From: Clostridia bacterium
GTDB taxonomy: Bacteria; Bacillota; Clostridia; Lachnospirales; Lachnospiraceae
Length of the DNA: 64,000 nt
Direction of reading: 5' to 3'
Assembly (NCBI GenBank): GCA_910574835.1
Contig: CAJTDE010000003.1
Location: 62,001 to 126,000 of the forward strand
In this document: piece after piece, positions 16,272-24,702 of the stretch
Layout of the letters: each line of letters opens with the position of its first letter
Numbering within the stretch: position 1 is the stretch's first letter
Translations under genes and position numbers: made by a program
The notes under the pieces: generated by a model
Seen by the model: the letters and a program-made list of their open reading frames with translations, nothing else
The model's database searches: none
Told to the model about the DNA's origin: nothing

Positions 16272-17546
16272 ATGTTTCGTAAAGTACATCTACGTCTGGC
16301 GGCTCTTTGTGCCGGCATCACATTTTTTATTCTGGCCATTATGTCCTGCGGTTATCTCTATATTTCAGAAAAAAGCTTGAAAAGCAGCAGCTTCACCGCT
16401 TTCCAAAATGAAATGAAAGAGATTGCGGACAGCCTTACTGCCAGCAGCGTCCTTACCTGGGATCAGCTTTCCAAAATCGAAAGTCAGGGGACCTATTTCT
16501 TTCAAATCCTGGATAACGGCGCGCCTCTTCTCTTTAACCAGAAGCCTTCTTCTGAGCAGAAAGTACTTTTTGAAACAGCCTGGAATTATTATCATAAGCA
16601 TTTTGAGATTTTTTCTTTGGAACCTGCCCCCTTTTCCTGCACGGAGTTTGATTTTTCCTCCAGGGGGCTTGGCTCCTCCGACTACTATGGATGTGCAATT
16701 GCCGCAAATCGAAACGGCGGAAATCTGGAAATTATGATTTTGATGCCCCTTACGGCGCTGCAGCAGCAAATTCACACTCAGAGACTGCTGTTTGCTCTTT
16801 TGACCGCACTGGCTGCCGCCGCCCTTTTTCTCTTCTCCTGGTATTTTACCAAGAGGCTTCTTCGCCCCCTGGAAGAGAACCAGAAGAGACAGACCCAGTT
16901 CATTGCCGCAGCCTCCCATGAGCTTCGTACACCTCTCGCTGTGATTCTCTCCTGTGCATCCGCTTCGCGATACGGTAATGAAGAAGAGCGGGCACATTTT
17001 CTGGATTCTATTCAGTCGGAGGGGACTCGTATGTCCGGGCTGATTGAAGATATGCTTCTTTTAACCAATATGAAAAGCCACTCTTGGACCATAGAAAAAC
17101 GCCGCACGGAGTTGGATACTCTTTTGCTGGAGACCTTTGAAGCCTTCGAGCCTGTAGCAGCGGAAAAATCAATCCGTCTTTTCATTGATCTACCGGATCG
17201 TTCTCTTCCTGCCTGTTCCTGTGATCCGGAGCGAATCCGACAAGTGCTTTCCATTCTGATTCACAATGGTATCAGCTACACTCCAAGCCACGGGCAGATT
17301 CGTCTGTCTCTTACTTTTGATGGCAAAGCTTACCGCATCCAGGTGACGGACAACGGCATCGGTATTCCGGATGCGGAAAAAGCTCATATCTTTAACCGCT
17401 TTTACCGTGCGGATCAGGCCCGCAGTCAAAAAGGGCACTTTGGACTTGGACTGTCTATTGCTTCTGAGATTATAAAAGCCCACCAGGGGAAGATCCTGGT
17501 GGGCGATACGCCGGGGGGAGGAAGTACCTTTACCATTGTACTTTAA
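16272..17546 (+). CDS. Membrane sensor histidine kinase
   Basis: 424 aa from the ATG at 16272, with AAGGAG five bases upstream; a GTG two codons earlier overlaps that site and is rejected. Two membrane segments (about 9-29 and 175-195) flank an extracytoplasmic sensor domain of about 145 residues. The HisKA box is AAASHELRTPLAV (phospho-His near 218). The ATPase domain has the N box HNGISYTP, DNGIGIPD and FGLGLSIA. It partners with the OmpR-type regulator just upstream. Its stop codon abuts, base to base, the stop of the converging truncated ATPase gene. Confidence 0.93.
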   Translation: MFRKVHLRLAALCAGITFFILAIMSCGYLYISEKSLKSSSFTAFQNEMKEIADSLTASSVLTWDQLSKIESQGTYFFQILDNGAPLLFNQKPSSEQKVLFETAWNYYHKHFEIFSLEPAPFSCTEFDFSSRGLGSSDYYGCAIAANRNGGNLEIMILMPLTALQQQIHTQRLLFALLTALAAAALFLFSWYFTKRLLRPLEENQKRQTQFIAAASHELRTPLAVILSCASASRYGNEEERAHFLDSIQSEGTRMSGLIEDMLLLTNMKSHSWTIEKRRTELDTLLLETFEAFEPVAAEKSIRLFIDLPDRSLPACSCDPERIRQVLSILIHNGISYTPSHGQIRLSLTFDGKAYRIQVTDNGIGIPDAEKAHIFNRFYRADQARSQKGHFGLGLSIASEIIKAHQGKILVGDTPGGGSTFTIVL

Positions 17547-18794
17547 TCATAAAATAGAGGTTTCTATGTGCATCTGCTCCAACGCCGCTGCCACCAGATC
17601 CTCTTTTTTATTCCAGGTGTTTCTCAGCAATTGTTCCGACTTATCTACTGCTTTCACGACTGCATCCCAGCCTGCTCCCTGGAGTGCTGTTTTAAACTCT
17701 CCGGAAATCTCATAATTGGGAATAAATACCTCCTGACTGGCAAAATCATATGCAAGATAGCCCAAATGGATCAAAAGTGTCAGCACGTCATCCTTACTGT
17801 GAAAGGTTGTCATGTCATTGTGAAAAGTTGCCGTATTTACCCGAACTCTGCCGCCGGAAAGCATCTCAATCACGGAGTCTTTTAGTCCGTCAAAATTCAT
17901 CTCTATATAGATCTTTAGGGCCTCATATGTCTCTGTCTGGGACCAATAGCTGTCATATTCCTCGTTCAGCATGGCATCTACTACAGACTTGGGGCTGTAA
18001 ATATGTGCGTTTCTTTTAAAGGTATATCCGTCATACCATCGGGCTGCTTCGTCAAAGTCCATTCCGTACTGTCCGCACAAGTCCCTGACCTCTTCTTCAG
18101 TGAATCCCACATAATCTGCCAAGATTCGGGGATTGGTCATAGAAAATTCCGTAAACATATTCAAAGCGAAGTGGCTTCCATATTTTTTAATAGGAAGAAT
18201 CCCTGTCATATATGCAAGAGCCACATAAGTTCTGTCTTTCAAAAGATTACGAAGAAAATCCAGGTATTCTGCGTATCCCTCTTCTGTCACCTTTTTTTCT
18301 CGGAAAATGCAGTCCCATTCATCAATGATAAATACGAATTTTTCTTTCTTTTTACTATAAATTTGACTCAGAATCTCCGGAAGAAATTCTTCTTTTTCTC
18401 CTGCAAACTCTCCGTATTCCTCTAAAAGCTCTGTTATAACTTTTAAGCTGATATTTCCTATCATATCATGTATGTCGTATGTGCCGCTTAAAAAATTCTG
18501 TATATTTAGAAAAATTACATTGTATTTATTTAAATGCTCCCGATAAGAAGCAGACGCAGCTATCTTTTTATTTTCAAAAAGTGCTTTTGAATCACAGCCC
18601 TTGCTGTAATACGCACTCAGCATCTTTGCCGCCATTGACTTTCCAAAACGTCTTGGACGGCTGACGCATATATTCTTTTGTTCTGTGCCAAGTACTTTAT
18701 TTGTATAGGTCAGCAATTCGCTCTTATCCACATAAATCTCCGAATCGATCGCTTCCCGGAACCCCTCATTGTCCGGATTTAAATAAATTCCCAT
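17547..18794 (-). CDS. AAA-ATPase-like protein lacking its usual C-terminal nuclease domain
   Basis: 415 aa. The N-terminal region carries the signature of the AAA-ATPase-like/PD-(D/E)XK family common in Lachnospiraceae: YVDKSELLTY, a P-loop variant in CVSRPRRFGKSMAAKML (about 43-59), and Walker B FVFIIDEWDC. Full-length relatives are about 550 residues and end with a PD-(D/E)XK nuclease-like domain. Here the protein stops at AALEQMHIETSIL, where that domain would begin. The nuclease part therefore seems lost, with the sensor kinase gene directly abutting the end. Function in the family is unknown; mobile-element or defence roles have been suggested. Probably non-functional or reduced. Confidence 0.75.
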   Translation of the reverse strand: MGIYLNPDNEGFREAIDSEIYVDKSELLTYTNKVLGTEQKNICVSRPRRFGKSMAAKMLSAYYSKGCDSKALFENKKIAASASYREHLNKYNVIFLNIQNFLSGTYDIHDMIGNISLKVITELLEEYGEFAGEKEEFLPEILSQIYSKKKEKFVFIIDEWDCIFREKKVTEEGYAEYLDFLRNLLKDRTYVALAYMTGILPIKKYGSHFALNMFTEFSMTNPRILADYVGFTEEEVRDLCGQYGMDFDEAARWYDGYTFKRNAHIYSPKSVVDAMLNEEYDSYWSQTETYEALKIYIEMNFDGLKDSVIEMLSGGRVRVNTATFHNDMTTFHSKDDVLTLLIHLGYLAYDFASQEVFIPNYEISGEFKTALQGAGWDAVVKAVDKSEQLLRNTWNKKEDLVAAALEQMHIETSIL

Positions 18795-19127
18795 GCCGTT
18801 CCTCCCTGCCTTGAGATAATTGCCTGCCCATAAAGCTCCCTGTTTAACTTAATTTATATAACTATTCTTTTATTTTATCTGTTCTCACATGTTTTCGCAA
18901 GGGGAACCACTGTTGTTTTCTATTGAATGAATTTTTGCAATAAATATATTCAAATCCAGTACGGCCAGTTGTTAAAAGCAATTTTCTCCAGCATTTTGCT
19001 TTCTAAAGTTATATATTTTTATTTCTTTAGAAATATAAATATCTTTCTTTTTGTTTACAAACACTGCATTTCATGATAAACTATCAGCAGTTATCCAATA
19101 TTAGGGAGCTTTAAATAGGAGATTCTT
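18795..19127. other. Intergenic region with activase promoter
   Basis: AT-rich, no gene seen. On the plus strand TTTACA (19054-19059), 17 bp and TAAACT (19077-19082) form a plausible promoter about 45 bases before the activase start. No operator-like palindrome was noticed. Confidence 0.5.
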
Positions 19128-19913
19128 ATGCAGACTACTGATAATACATTAACAGGTCTTATTTTTAACATACAGAAATTCAGCATCAACGACGGCCCCG
19201 GTATCCGCTCTACGATTTTCTTTGCCGGCTGCCCCTTAAGCTGCCGGTGGTGCTCCAACCCGGAATCTCAAAACCGCAACCGAGATGCGGCTCTCGCCTG
19301 CGGCGATCCGAAGCTTACCGGAAGATCCTGGACCATCGAAGAAGTACTTGCGGAGGCGGAAAAAGACCGCTGCTTCTATGAGGAATCCGGGGGCGGCATT
19401 ACGCTTTCCGGCGGAGAAGTCCTCCAACAGCACGACTTTGCCGCAGCGCTTTTAAAGGAAGCCCATAAACGCGGCCTCCACTGTGCGGCAGAGACAACAG
19501 GCTTTGCGGCACATGAGGTATTTTCAGAATTTATTCGGAATATTGATCTGCTGCTTTTTGATATGAAGCATTGTGCTCGGGAAATACACCGTGAGAAAAC
19601 CGGCGTCTATAATGATGTTATTTTGGAAAATATGCGCTATGCCGTTGCCCAAAAGGTCCCGATTATTGCCCGGATTCCCGTCATTCCCGGCTTTAATGCC
19701 AACAAAAAAGCTGCCGCAGGAATGGCTGCGCTTCTAAAGGATATGGGAATTACGGAGGTTCATCTGCTTCCTTTTCATCAGTTTGGCGAAAAAAAGTACG
19801 AACAATTGGGTATCCCCTATGAAATGGCGGATGTAAAGCAGCTCCATCCCGAGAATCTGCAAGCCTATCTGGATATCTTTCTAAAGGAAGGACTTGAAGC
19901 TTCCTTTCGATAA
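19128..19913 (+). CDS. Glycyl-radical-enzyme activating protein, short form without ferredoxin domain
   Basis: 261 aa radical-SAM enzyme. The N-terminal activase signature FSINDGPGIRSTIFFAGCPLSCRWC holds the cluster-binding CxxxCxxC (Cys35, 39, 42), followed by SGGEV for SAM binding. It transfers a 5'-deoxyadenosyl radical to abstract hydrogen from the glycine of its partner enzyme. Activases of dehydratase-type glycyl radical enzymes usually carry an inserted double 4Fe-4S ferredoxin domain after the motif. Here only about 20 residues separate the motif from the helix IEEVLAEAEKD, as in pyruvate-formate-lyase activase. The nearest partner is the glycyl radical enzyme at 22020-24434, about 2 kb away on the other strand. 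A strong terminator follows. Confidence 0.88.
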   Translation: MQTTDNTLTGLIFNIQKFSINDGPGIRSTIFFAGCPLSCRWCSNPESQNRNRDAALACGDPKLTGRSWTIEEVLAEAEKDRCFYEESGGGITLSGGEVLQQHDFAAALLKEAHKRGLHCAAETTGFAAHEVFSEFIRNIDLLLFDMKHCAREIHREKTGVYNDVILENMRYAVAQKVPIIARIPVIPGFNANKKAAAGMAALLKDMGITEVHLLPFHQFGEKKYEQLGIPYEMADVKQLHPENLQAYLDIFLKEGLEASFR

Positions 19914-19930
19914 ATTTCATTATACAGCCA

Positions 19931-19963
19931 AAAAGAGACGGCAAAAGAGGCCATCTCTTTTTT
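19931..19963 (+). terminator. Intrinsic terminator of the activase gene
   Basis: AAAAGAGACGGC and GCCATCTCTTTT form a 12-bp stem with one mismatch and a 7-base loop, followed by further T residues. It lies 18 bases after the stop codon, so the activase is a single-gene transcript. Confidence 0.8.
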
Positions 19964-20023
19964 ATTGCGAATCTATCCCCTCAGCAGACAGAACATGGAT
20001 ACCGCCTTGCTTATCGAGAGCCT

Positions 20024-20058
20024 TGTAAGTATTTCTGTAAGTATTTCTGTAAGTATTT
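20024..20058. repeat. Three tandem copies of a 12-bp unit
   Basis: TGTAAGTATTTC is repeated at 20024, 20036 and 20048, the last copy ending one base short. It lies just upstream of the TetR promoter. It may be a slippage product or a phase-spaced binding array. Confidence 0.8.
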
Positions 20059-20076
20059 ATTGCAAATATTTATTCC

Positions 20077-20139
20077 GAACGTGTTCATTTTAGATTGACA
20101 AAACCAATCTCCTGGTATACTATATAAATGAACACGTTC
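20077..20139 (+). promoter_or_regulatory. TetR promoter flanked by two inverted operators
   Basis: GAACGTGTTCATTT (20077-20090) and its exact inverse AAATGAACACGTTC (20126-20139) bracket a promoter made of TTGACA (20095-20100), 17 bp and TACTAT (20118-20123). Each arm is itself a GAAC-N2-GTTC palindrome, the size of a TetR dimer site. Two such sites flanking the promoter are a clear sign of autorepression by the gene that follows. Confidence 0.8.
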
Positions 20140-20165
20140 ACAATTCAAAAGAGACGAGGACTGCA

Positions 20166-20714
20166 ATGCGGAAAAAAGATAATACCCTGCGCGGAACGCT
20201 CCTGGACTTCGCCCGTGAAATTGCGGATACGGAAGGGATAGAGGCAATCAATATCCGCGCTCTGGCAAAGAAGGCCAATGTTGCAACCGGAACCGTATAC
20301 AATTACTTCACAAGCAAGGACGAGATTCTTCTTGCCCTAACAGAAGAATATTGGCAGCAGACATTAATAGAAATGCGAACCATAATTACTTCCGATTCCT
20401 TCTGTGAACAACTAGAGGAAATTTTTATCTTTCTACAGGCGCGAATACAAACCTCTGCCGGAAAGCTTATGGGCAGCCTTGGAAATATAGAAACCGAAGG
20501 GCACGCCCGCATGACATCCATGCAGTCAGAGCTGGAAGCCTCCTTGATTCAGCGCATGGAGCAGGACAAAGCTATACGCAGAGATATTTGGAATGAAGCA
20601 TTTACCAAGGAGCAATTTGTCCGCTTCCTTATGATGAACCTGATGATGCTGCTAAAAGCACAGGCATCCGATATCACTTTTCTTATCACACTGATTAAGC
20701 GTTCCATTTATTAA
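20166..20714 (+). CDS. TetR-family regulator
   Basis: 182 aa. The N-terminal helix-turn-helix is typical (INIRALAKKANVATGTVYNYFTSKDEILLAL, about 28-58), followed by an all-helical ligand domain with no recognisable specificity. It is preceded by a promoter carrying two matched palindromes, so it very probably represses itself and the two membrane-protein genes downstream (115 bp away). Membrane proteins controlled by TetR regulators often respond to toxic or membrane-active compounds; the ligand here is unknown. Confidence 0.92.
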   Translation: MRKKDNTLRGTLLDFAREIADTEGIEAINIRALAKKANVATGTVYNYFTSKDEILLALTEEYWQQTLIEMRTIITSDSFCEQLEEIFIFLQARIQTSAGKLMGSLGNIETEGHARMTSMQSELEASLIQRMEQDKAIRRDIWNEAFTKEQFVRFLMMNLMMLLKAQASDITFLITLIKRSIY

Positions 20715-20829
20715 AACCATATTCTCTGCCATATGCAGAATACTTTACAGCCAGCTCAAACTGACCGAGAGTTGATTTTATACACATGTGCTTTGAGGAA
20801 TATTACAGAACATTTCAGGAGGAATATTT

Positions 20830-21507
20830 ATGCCGCAAACAATTGGTGAAACTATTTTTGATGTATTGTATCTTGGCTTTGCAATAACAGCCGGCCTTAT
20901 TATGCTGATAAAAGGAAATCAGCCCCTGGTAAAAAAATTCGGCCTGATGGCCGTGCTGCTCGGCGCCGGGGATTCCTTTCATTTAGTCCCCCGCTCCTAT
21001 GCTCTCTGGACAGCCGGACTGGAAGCAAACGCGGCGGCACTTGGAATCGGCAAGCTGATTACTTCCGTTACTATGACTATTTTCTACTTAATTTTATTCT
21101 ACATTTGGCGTGAACGCTATAAAATCAAAGATGGTAAAAAGCTTACCGTCACAATGTGGACATTGGCCGTATTGCGCGTCGCCCTTTGTATGCTTCCGCA
21201 AAATCAATGGCTTGCATACCGTCAGCCGCTTTTGTTCGGCGTACTCCGCAATATACCTTTTGCAATAATAGGCGTTATCATAATTGTGATATTTGCACAT
21301 GAAGCAAAAAAGGCGGAGGATGCCATATTCCGGTTTATGCCTCTGGCCGTTGCCTTATCCTTCGGATTTTATCTGCCGGTAGTCCTGTTCAGCGGAATCG
21401 TCCCAATCGTAGGCGTTCTTATGATTCCGAAAACAATGGCCTATGTGTGGATAATCTTCATGGGCTGGCAGCTTTACAGGGAATCGCAGAAATCAAATCC
21501 CGCGTAG
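20830..21507 (+). CDS. Integral membrane protein of unknown function
   Basis: 225 aa with seven hydrophobic segments (beginning VLYLGFAITAGLIMLI). AGGAGG lies before the ATG. No transporter signature or catalytic motif is visible apart from conserved-looking DSFHLVPR in the second loop and several basic loops. It is followed 35 bp later by a DUF2871-type gene and preceded by the TetR gene, so the three probably form one unit. I do not recognise a biochemical role. Confidence 0.8.
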   Translation: MPQTIGETIFDVLYLGFAITAGLIMLIKGNQPLVKKFGLMAVLLGAGDSFHLVPRSYALWTAGLEANAAALGIGKLITSVTMTIFYLILFYIWRERYKIKDGKKLTVTMWTLAVLRVALCMLPQNQWLAYRQPLLFGVLRNIPFAIIGVIIIVIFAHEAKKAEDAIFRFMPLAVALSFGFYLPVVLFSGIVPIVGVLMIPKTMAYVWIIFMGWQLYRESQKSNPA

Positions 21508-21542
21508 AAGTAAATTCAAAACATATAAAGGAGAAAAATACC

Positions 21543-21953
21543 ATGAGCAAACGATACGCAAATTTGGCTTTGGCTTATGCAGTCATCGCTATGATTTTCG
21601 GAGTATTTTACAGAGAGTTTACAAAGTTCTGTGACTTTTCCGGGCAGACAAATCTGTCCTTTATGCACACGCATTACTTTGTACTGGGAATGTTCTTTTT
21701 CCTAATATTAATGCTGACCGAAAAAGCTTTTCACTTCTCCGGCCAGCATATAAACAGAGTCTTGATCACTTATCAGATCGGCTTGAATATTACCGGTCTT
21801 GGTTTCCTTATGCGCGGTTTGACGCAAGTATGGGAAACCAATCTGAGCAAAGGTCTTGACGCTTCCATCTCCGGCATTGCGGGGATAGGTCATATTTTCA
21901 TGGGTGTCAGCATGATTCTTATCCTGCTGAAAATCAGAAAGTGTGCCTCTTAA
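21543..21953 (+). CDS. DUF2871-family membrane protein
   Basis: 136 aa from the ATG at 21543 (AAAGGAG upstream); an ATG 96 bases earlier lies inside the preceding gene and lacks a site. Four membrane helices. Conserved polar positions include FYREFTKF and the histidine-rich MHTHYFVLGMFFFL; GIGHIFMGVS lies in the last helix. Histidines within helices suggest metal or haem binding, as in small cytochrome-like proteins, but this is inference. The family has no assigned function. It is probably cotranscribed with the preceding membrane-protein gene. Confidence 0.8.
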   Translation: MSKRYANLALAYAVIAMIFGVFYREFTKFCDFSGQTNLSFMHTHYFVLGMFFFLILMLTEKAFHFSGQHINRVLITYQIGLNITGLGFLMRGLTQVWETNLSKGLDASISGIAGIGHIFMGVSMILILLKIRKCAS

Positions 21954-22019
21954 GTACGATACACGCCTTTGCAGACAAACATGCTTATCATCATTTTATA
22001 TGGAACAGGCAAAGTTTCT

Positions 22020-24434
22020 CTATAAGCTCTGCTCCGTCCGTTCAATGATGTCATCCTGAGTCTTTCTTGACAGCACATTGAAGAATGCACTGTAGCCTGC
22101 CACGCGGACAATGAGATCCTTATGCTTCTCCGGATGCTCCTGCGCATCCAGCAGCGTATCCCTGGATACGATATTGTACTGCACATGATACCCGTGCAGC
22201 CGGTTGAAGAAAGTCCGAAGCAGCATTTTCAGCTTCTGCTTATTTTCTTCCTTGGACAGCATCTGGGGCGTCATCTTCTGGTTCAGAAGCACGCCTCCGG
22301 TAATCTTTTCCGTCCGAAGCTTGGAAATAGACTTGAATACGGCAGTGGGGCCGCTCTTATCGGCATTGTGGGCAGGGCTGCAGCCTTCTGCCAGAGGTTC
22401 ACAGGCGTTTCTCCCGTCCGGCGTGGCCATCGTTCCCATTCCCTGTCCCACATTGGCGCTGATGGAGGAGGTTCCGGCATAGCGGATTCCGCCGATAGGT
22501 CCTCTCCTGTAACGGGTGCTGGGATATTTCGCTATCTCATCCAGGTAGGTGTCGTATGCTTCCACCACCAGAAGGTCAGCCGCATCCTCATCATTGCCGT
22601 ACTTCGGCGCGTCGTTAATCAGCATTTCCTGAATCTTCTTGTTTTCCGGCGATTGGAAATCATCAAGGATCGCGTTCCAAAGCTGTTCTTTTGTAAGTTT
22701 CTTTTCCTCATAGACAAGCTTTTTGATGGCTGCCAGAGAATCCGCCATATTTGCAATACCCACCTGGAGGCCGGAGATAAAGTCGTAAACTGCGCCGCCC
22801 TCTTTGATGGTCTTTCCCCGGCCGATGCAGTCGTCCGTCAGGGCCGAGCAGAGGATATCCGGCACATCGCGCTCGGAAGCCTTGTCAATGGCATTTTCCA
22901 CAATGACGCTGTAGCGTGTCATCTCCCGGAGTGTTTTGTCCCAAGCCGCCATCAGGTCTTCATAAGTTTCCATATCCTTGAAATAACCGTATCCCTTTGT
23001 AAAGCGCTTTCCGCTTGTGAGATCCACACCGTTGTTCATTACGCACAGAAGCAGCCTGGGAAAATTGATGTAGGACATGCCGGTACAGCGGTAGCCCCAT
23101 TTTCCGGGAACTGCTGTTTCCACGCATCCAATGGCGCTGTAATTGTATGCGTCCTCTTCCTTTACACCCCAGCCCATAAAGGAAGGAATGATGATTTCAT
23201 CGTTGTTCAGAGCCGGCATACCAAAGCCAAGCTTCATGACTTCTATACATTCATCAAAGAAATGCTGATCCAGGTTTGCATGATAGCGGACTGTCAGATT
23301 CGGCTGGGTCAGCCTTGTCTGAGCCACGGATTGCAGCACAAGGAAGCTCAATTCATTCACGGCGTCTTTTTTGTCCGCAGTCTGGCCGCCTATGGTAACG
23401 TTCTGGTACATAGGAGAGCCGGCAGAGCTTAAGGTGTGGGCCTGAGAGCGCACCTTATTGATTGTCAGCGTCTTGATCCACAGGCAGGTGAGAAGCTCCA
23501 GCGCTTCCTCCCTGGTAATTTTGCCTTCTTTGATGTCATTCATGTAATAGGAATACATGTACTGGTCAAAACGTCCGTAGCTTAGAGAATGACCGTTGGA
23601 TTCAATCTGCAGAATCAATTGAATAAACCAAACGGACTGTACGGCCTCCCGGAAGGATTCGGCAGGCTCATAGGGAACCTTTCCGCAGATCCGGCCGATT
23701 TCCAGAAGCTCCTTTTTCCTGCCGGCATCTGCTTCCTTTGCCGCCAATTCTTCGATCAGTGTGCTGTAACGCAGGGCAAATGCGCGGACTGCTTCAATCA
23801 CAATCAAAACCGCATTGTAGAATACGTTTTTATCAATGCTGTCCGGGTCTGTCAGATCCAGGGCTGCCTGACATTCTCTTGTTCTCTTTTCATATCCCTT
23901 TAAACCGTCTGACAGAAGACGCTTGTAATTAACGGCTAAGTGTGCGTCTCCGGCATTTAATTTGCCCTCCATGCCGAACACGCCGGTCTCCATAAATACG
24001 CTGACTTCTTTTGGAAGAAGGGCCTCTCCTCTTGCACGGAGATTGTTATTTTCCCAGAAGGGCGCGATTGCGCGGATCTGCTCCTTTGTGTCCTCCGTAA
24101 TATAGAATACGTCGCCGTCCCGCTTTTCAAACAGGTCCAGTTCGTTTAAGACAAACTCCAGGGTGTATTCCGGGAAAACGGGAGCGTTCCTGTTCTTGGT
24201 TGCCTGATTGCCGGCAAGCAGGGATTTGTCCTCCAGATAGATTGTCATCTTCTCCAGAATATTTTTCAGCATCAGCGCCCTTGCCATCACACGGGGCTGG
24301 TTTAAGCTTGCCTTGTAGGCTTCCGTGGCCAAAATGGCGCGCTCCGCATCCACATACGGCTTCTCATCCAGGACTTCTTCCCGGAAAGCCTGCATCCGCT
24401 CCGTCAATGCGCCGAAATGATTTTTATTTTCCAT
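22020..24434 (-). CDS. Glycyl radical enzyme, PFL2/dehydratase type, substrate unassigned
   Basis: 804 aa from the ATG at 24434; the ATG four codons earlier contains the GGAGG ribosome site itself and is rejected. The active-site loop reads YSAIGCVETAVPGKW (thiyl Cys437, general-base Glu439) and the C-terminal radical loop VRVAGYSAFF (radical Gly780). The GCVE pattern separates dehydratases and C-O or C-N lyases from formate lyases, which have two adjacent cysteines. The loop after the cysteine (TAVPGKWGYRCTG) differs from that of hydroxyproline dehydratase as I remember it. No microcompartment genes are nearby. Divergent from a DeoR regulator across a five-copy operator region. Needs an activase, probably that at 19128-19913. 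Confidence 0.9.
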   Translation of the reverse strand: MENKNHFGALTERMQAFREEVLDEKPYVDAERAILATEAYKASLNQPRVMARALMLKNILEKMTIYLEDKSLLAGNQATKNRNAPVFPEYTLEFVLNELDLFEKRDGDVFYITEDTKEQIRAIAPFWENNNLRARGEALLPKEVSVFMETGVFGMEGKLNAGDAHLAVNYKRLLSDGLKGYEKRTRECQAALDLTDPDSIDKNVFYNAVLIVIEAVRAFALRYSTLIEELAAKEADAGRKKELLEIGRICGKVPYEPAESFREAVQSVWFIQLILQIESNGHSLSYGRFDQYMYSYYMNDIKEGKITREEALELLTCLWIKTLTINKVRSQAHTLSSAGSPMYQNVTIGGQTADKKDAVNELSFLVLQSVAQTRLTQPNLTVRYHANLDQHFFDECIEVMKLGFGMPALNNDEIIIPSFMGWGVKEEDAYNYSAIGCVETAVPGKWGYRCTGMSYINFPRLLLCVMNNGVDLTSGKRFTKGYGYFKDMETYEDLMAAWDKTLREMTRYSVIVENAIDKASERDVPDILCSALTDDCIGRGKTIKEGGAVYDFISGLQVGIANMADSLAAIKKLVYEEKKLTKEQLWNAILDDFQSPENKKIQEMLINDAPKYGNDEDAADLLVVEAYDTYLDEIAKYPSTRYRRGPIGGIRYAGTSSISANVGQGMGTMATPDGRNACEPLAEGCSPAHNADKSGPTAVFKSISKLRTEKITGGVLLNQKMTPQMLSKEENKQKLKMLLRTFFNRLHGYHVQYNIVSRDTLLDAQEHPEKHKDLIVRVAGYSAFFNVLSRKTQDDIIERTEQSL

Positions 24435-24451
24435 ATTGCCCTCCATATTTA

Positions 24452-24603
24452 TTTCGTTCGTAACTAATTTATTTTCGTTTGTAAAATTATACTATCATTC
24501 TTTTGTGCGCATGTCAATGAATTTTTATTCGAAATGTACTTTTATTTCATTTGAAAAAATCTATTGTATCAAGCGTTAGGGCTATGATATAATTCGTTTG
24601 GAA
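24452..24603. promoter_or_regulatory. Five-copy operator array between the glycyl radical enzyme and deoR-type genes
   Basis: A motif close to TTTCRTTYGNAA occurs at 24452-24463, 24473-24484, 24523-24534, 24545-24556 and 24592-24603, all in the same orientation. Copies 1-2 and 3-4 are spaced 21-22 bp, two helical turns. DeoR-family repressors typically bind such direct repeats. The array lies between the divergent starts and should control both directions. Confidence 0.75.
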
Positions 24604-24702
24604 AACATATGATTTCAAGTTTGGATAAAAGCAGATACGGACATTATTCCATTTGATTTAGAAACAGGACCGTATATTCCGCCAAAAAGAAAGGGATATT
24701 CT

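Noticed and set aside
20024-20058. CRISPR-like repeat
   Set aside because: Units are only 12 bp and directly adjacent, without spacers.
22122-23432. 436-codon open frame on the plus strand opposite the glycyl radical enzyme
   Set aside because: Antisense shadow of a verified enzyme; no start site and no recognisable domain.
22020-24434. Assignment as hydroxyproline dehydratase, choline lyase or glycerol dehydratase
   Set aside because: The active-site loop differs from what I recall for these enzymes and no supporting neighbours (proline reductase, microcompartment shell, propanediol genes) are present.
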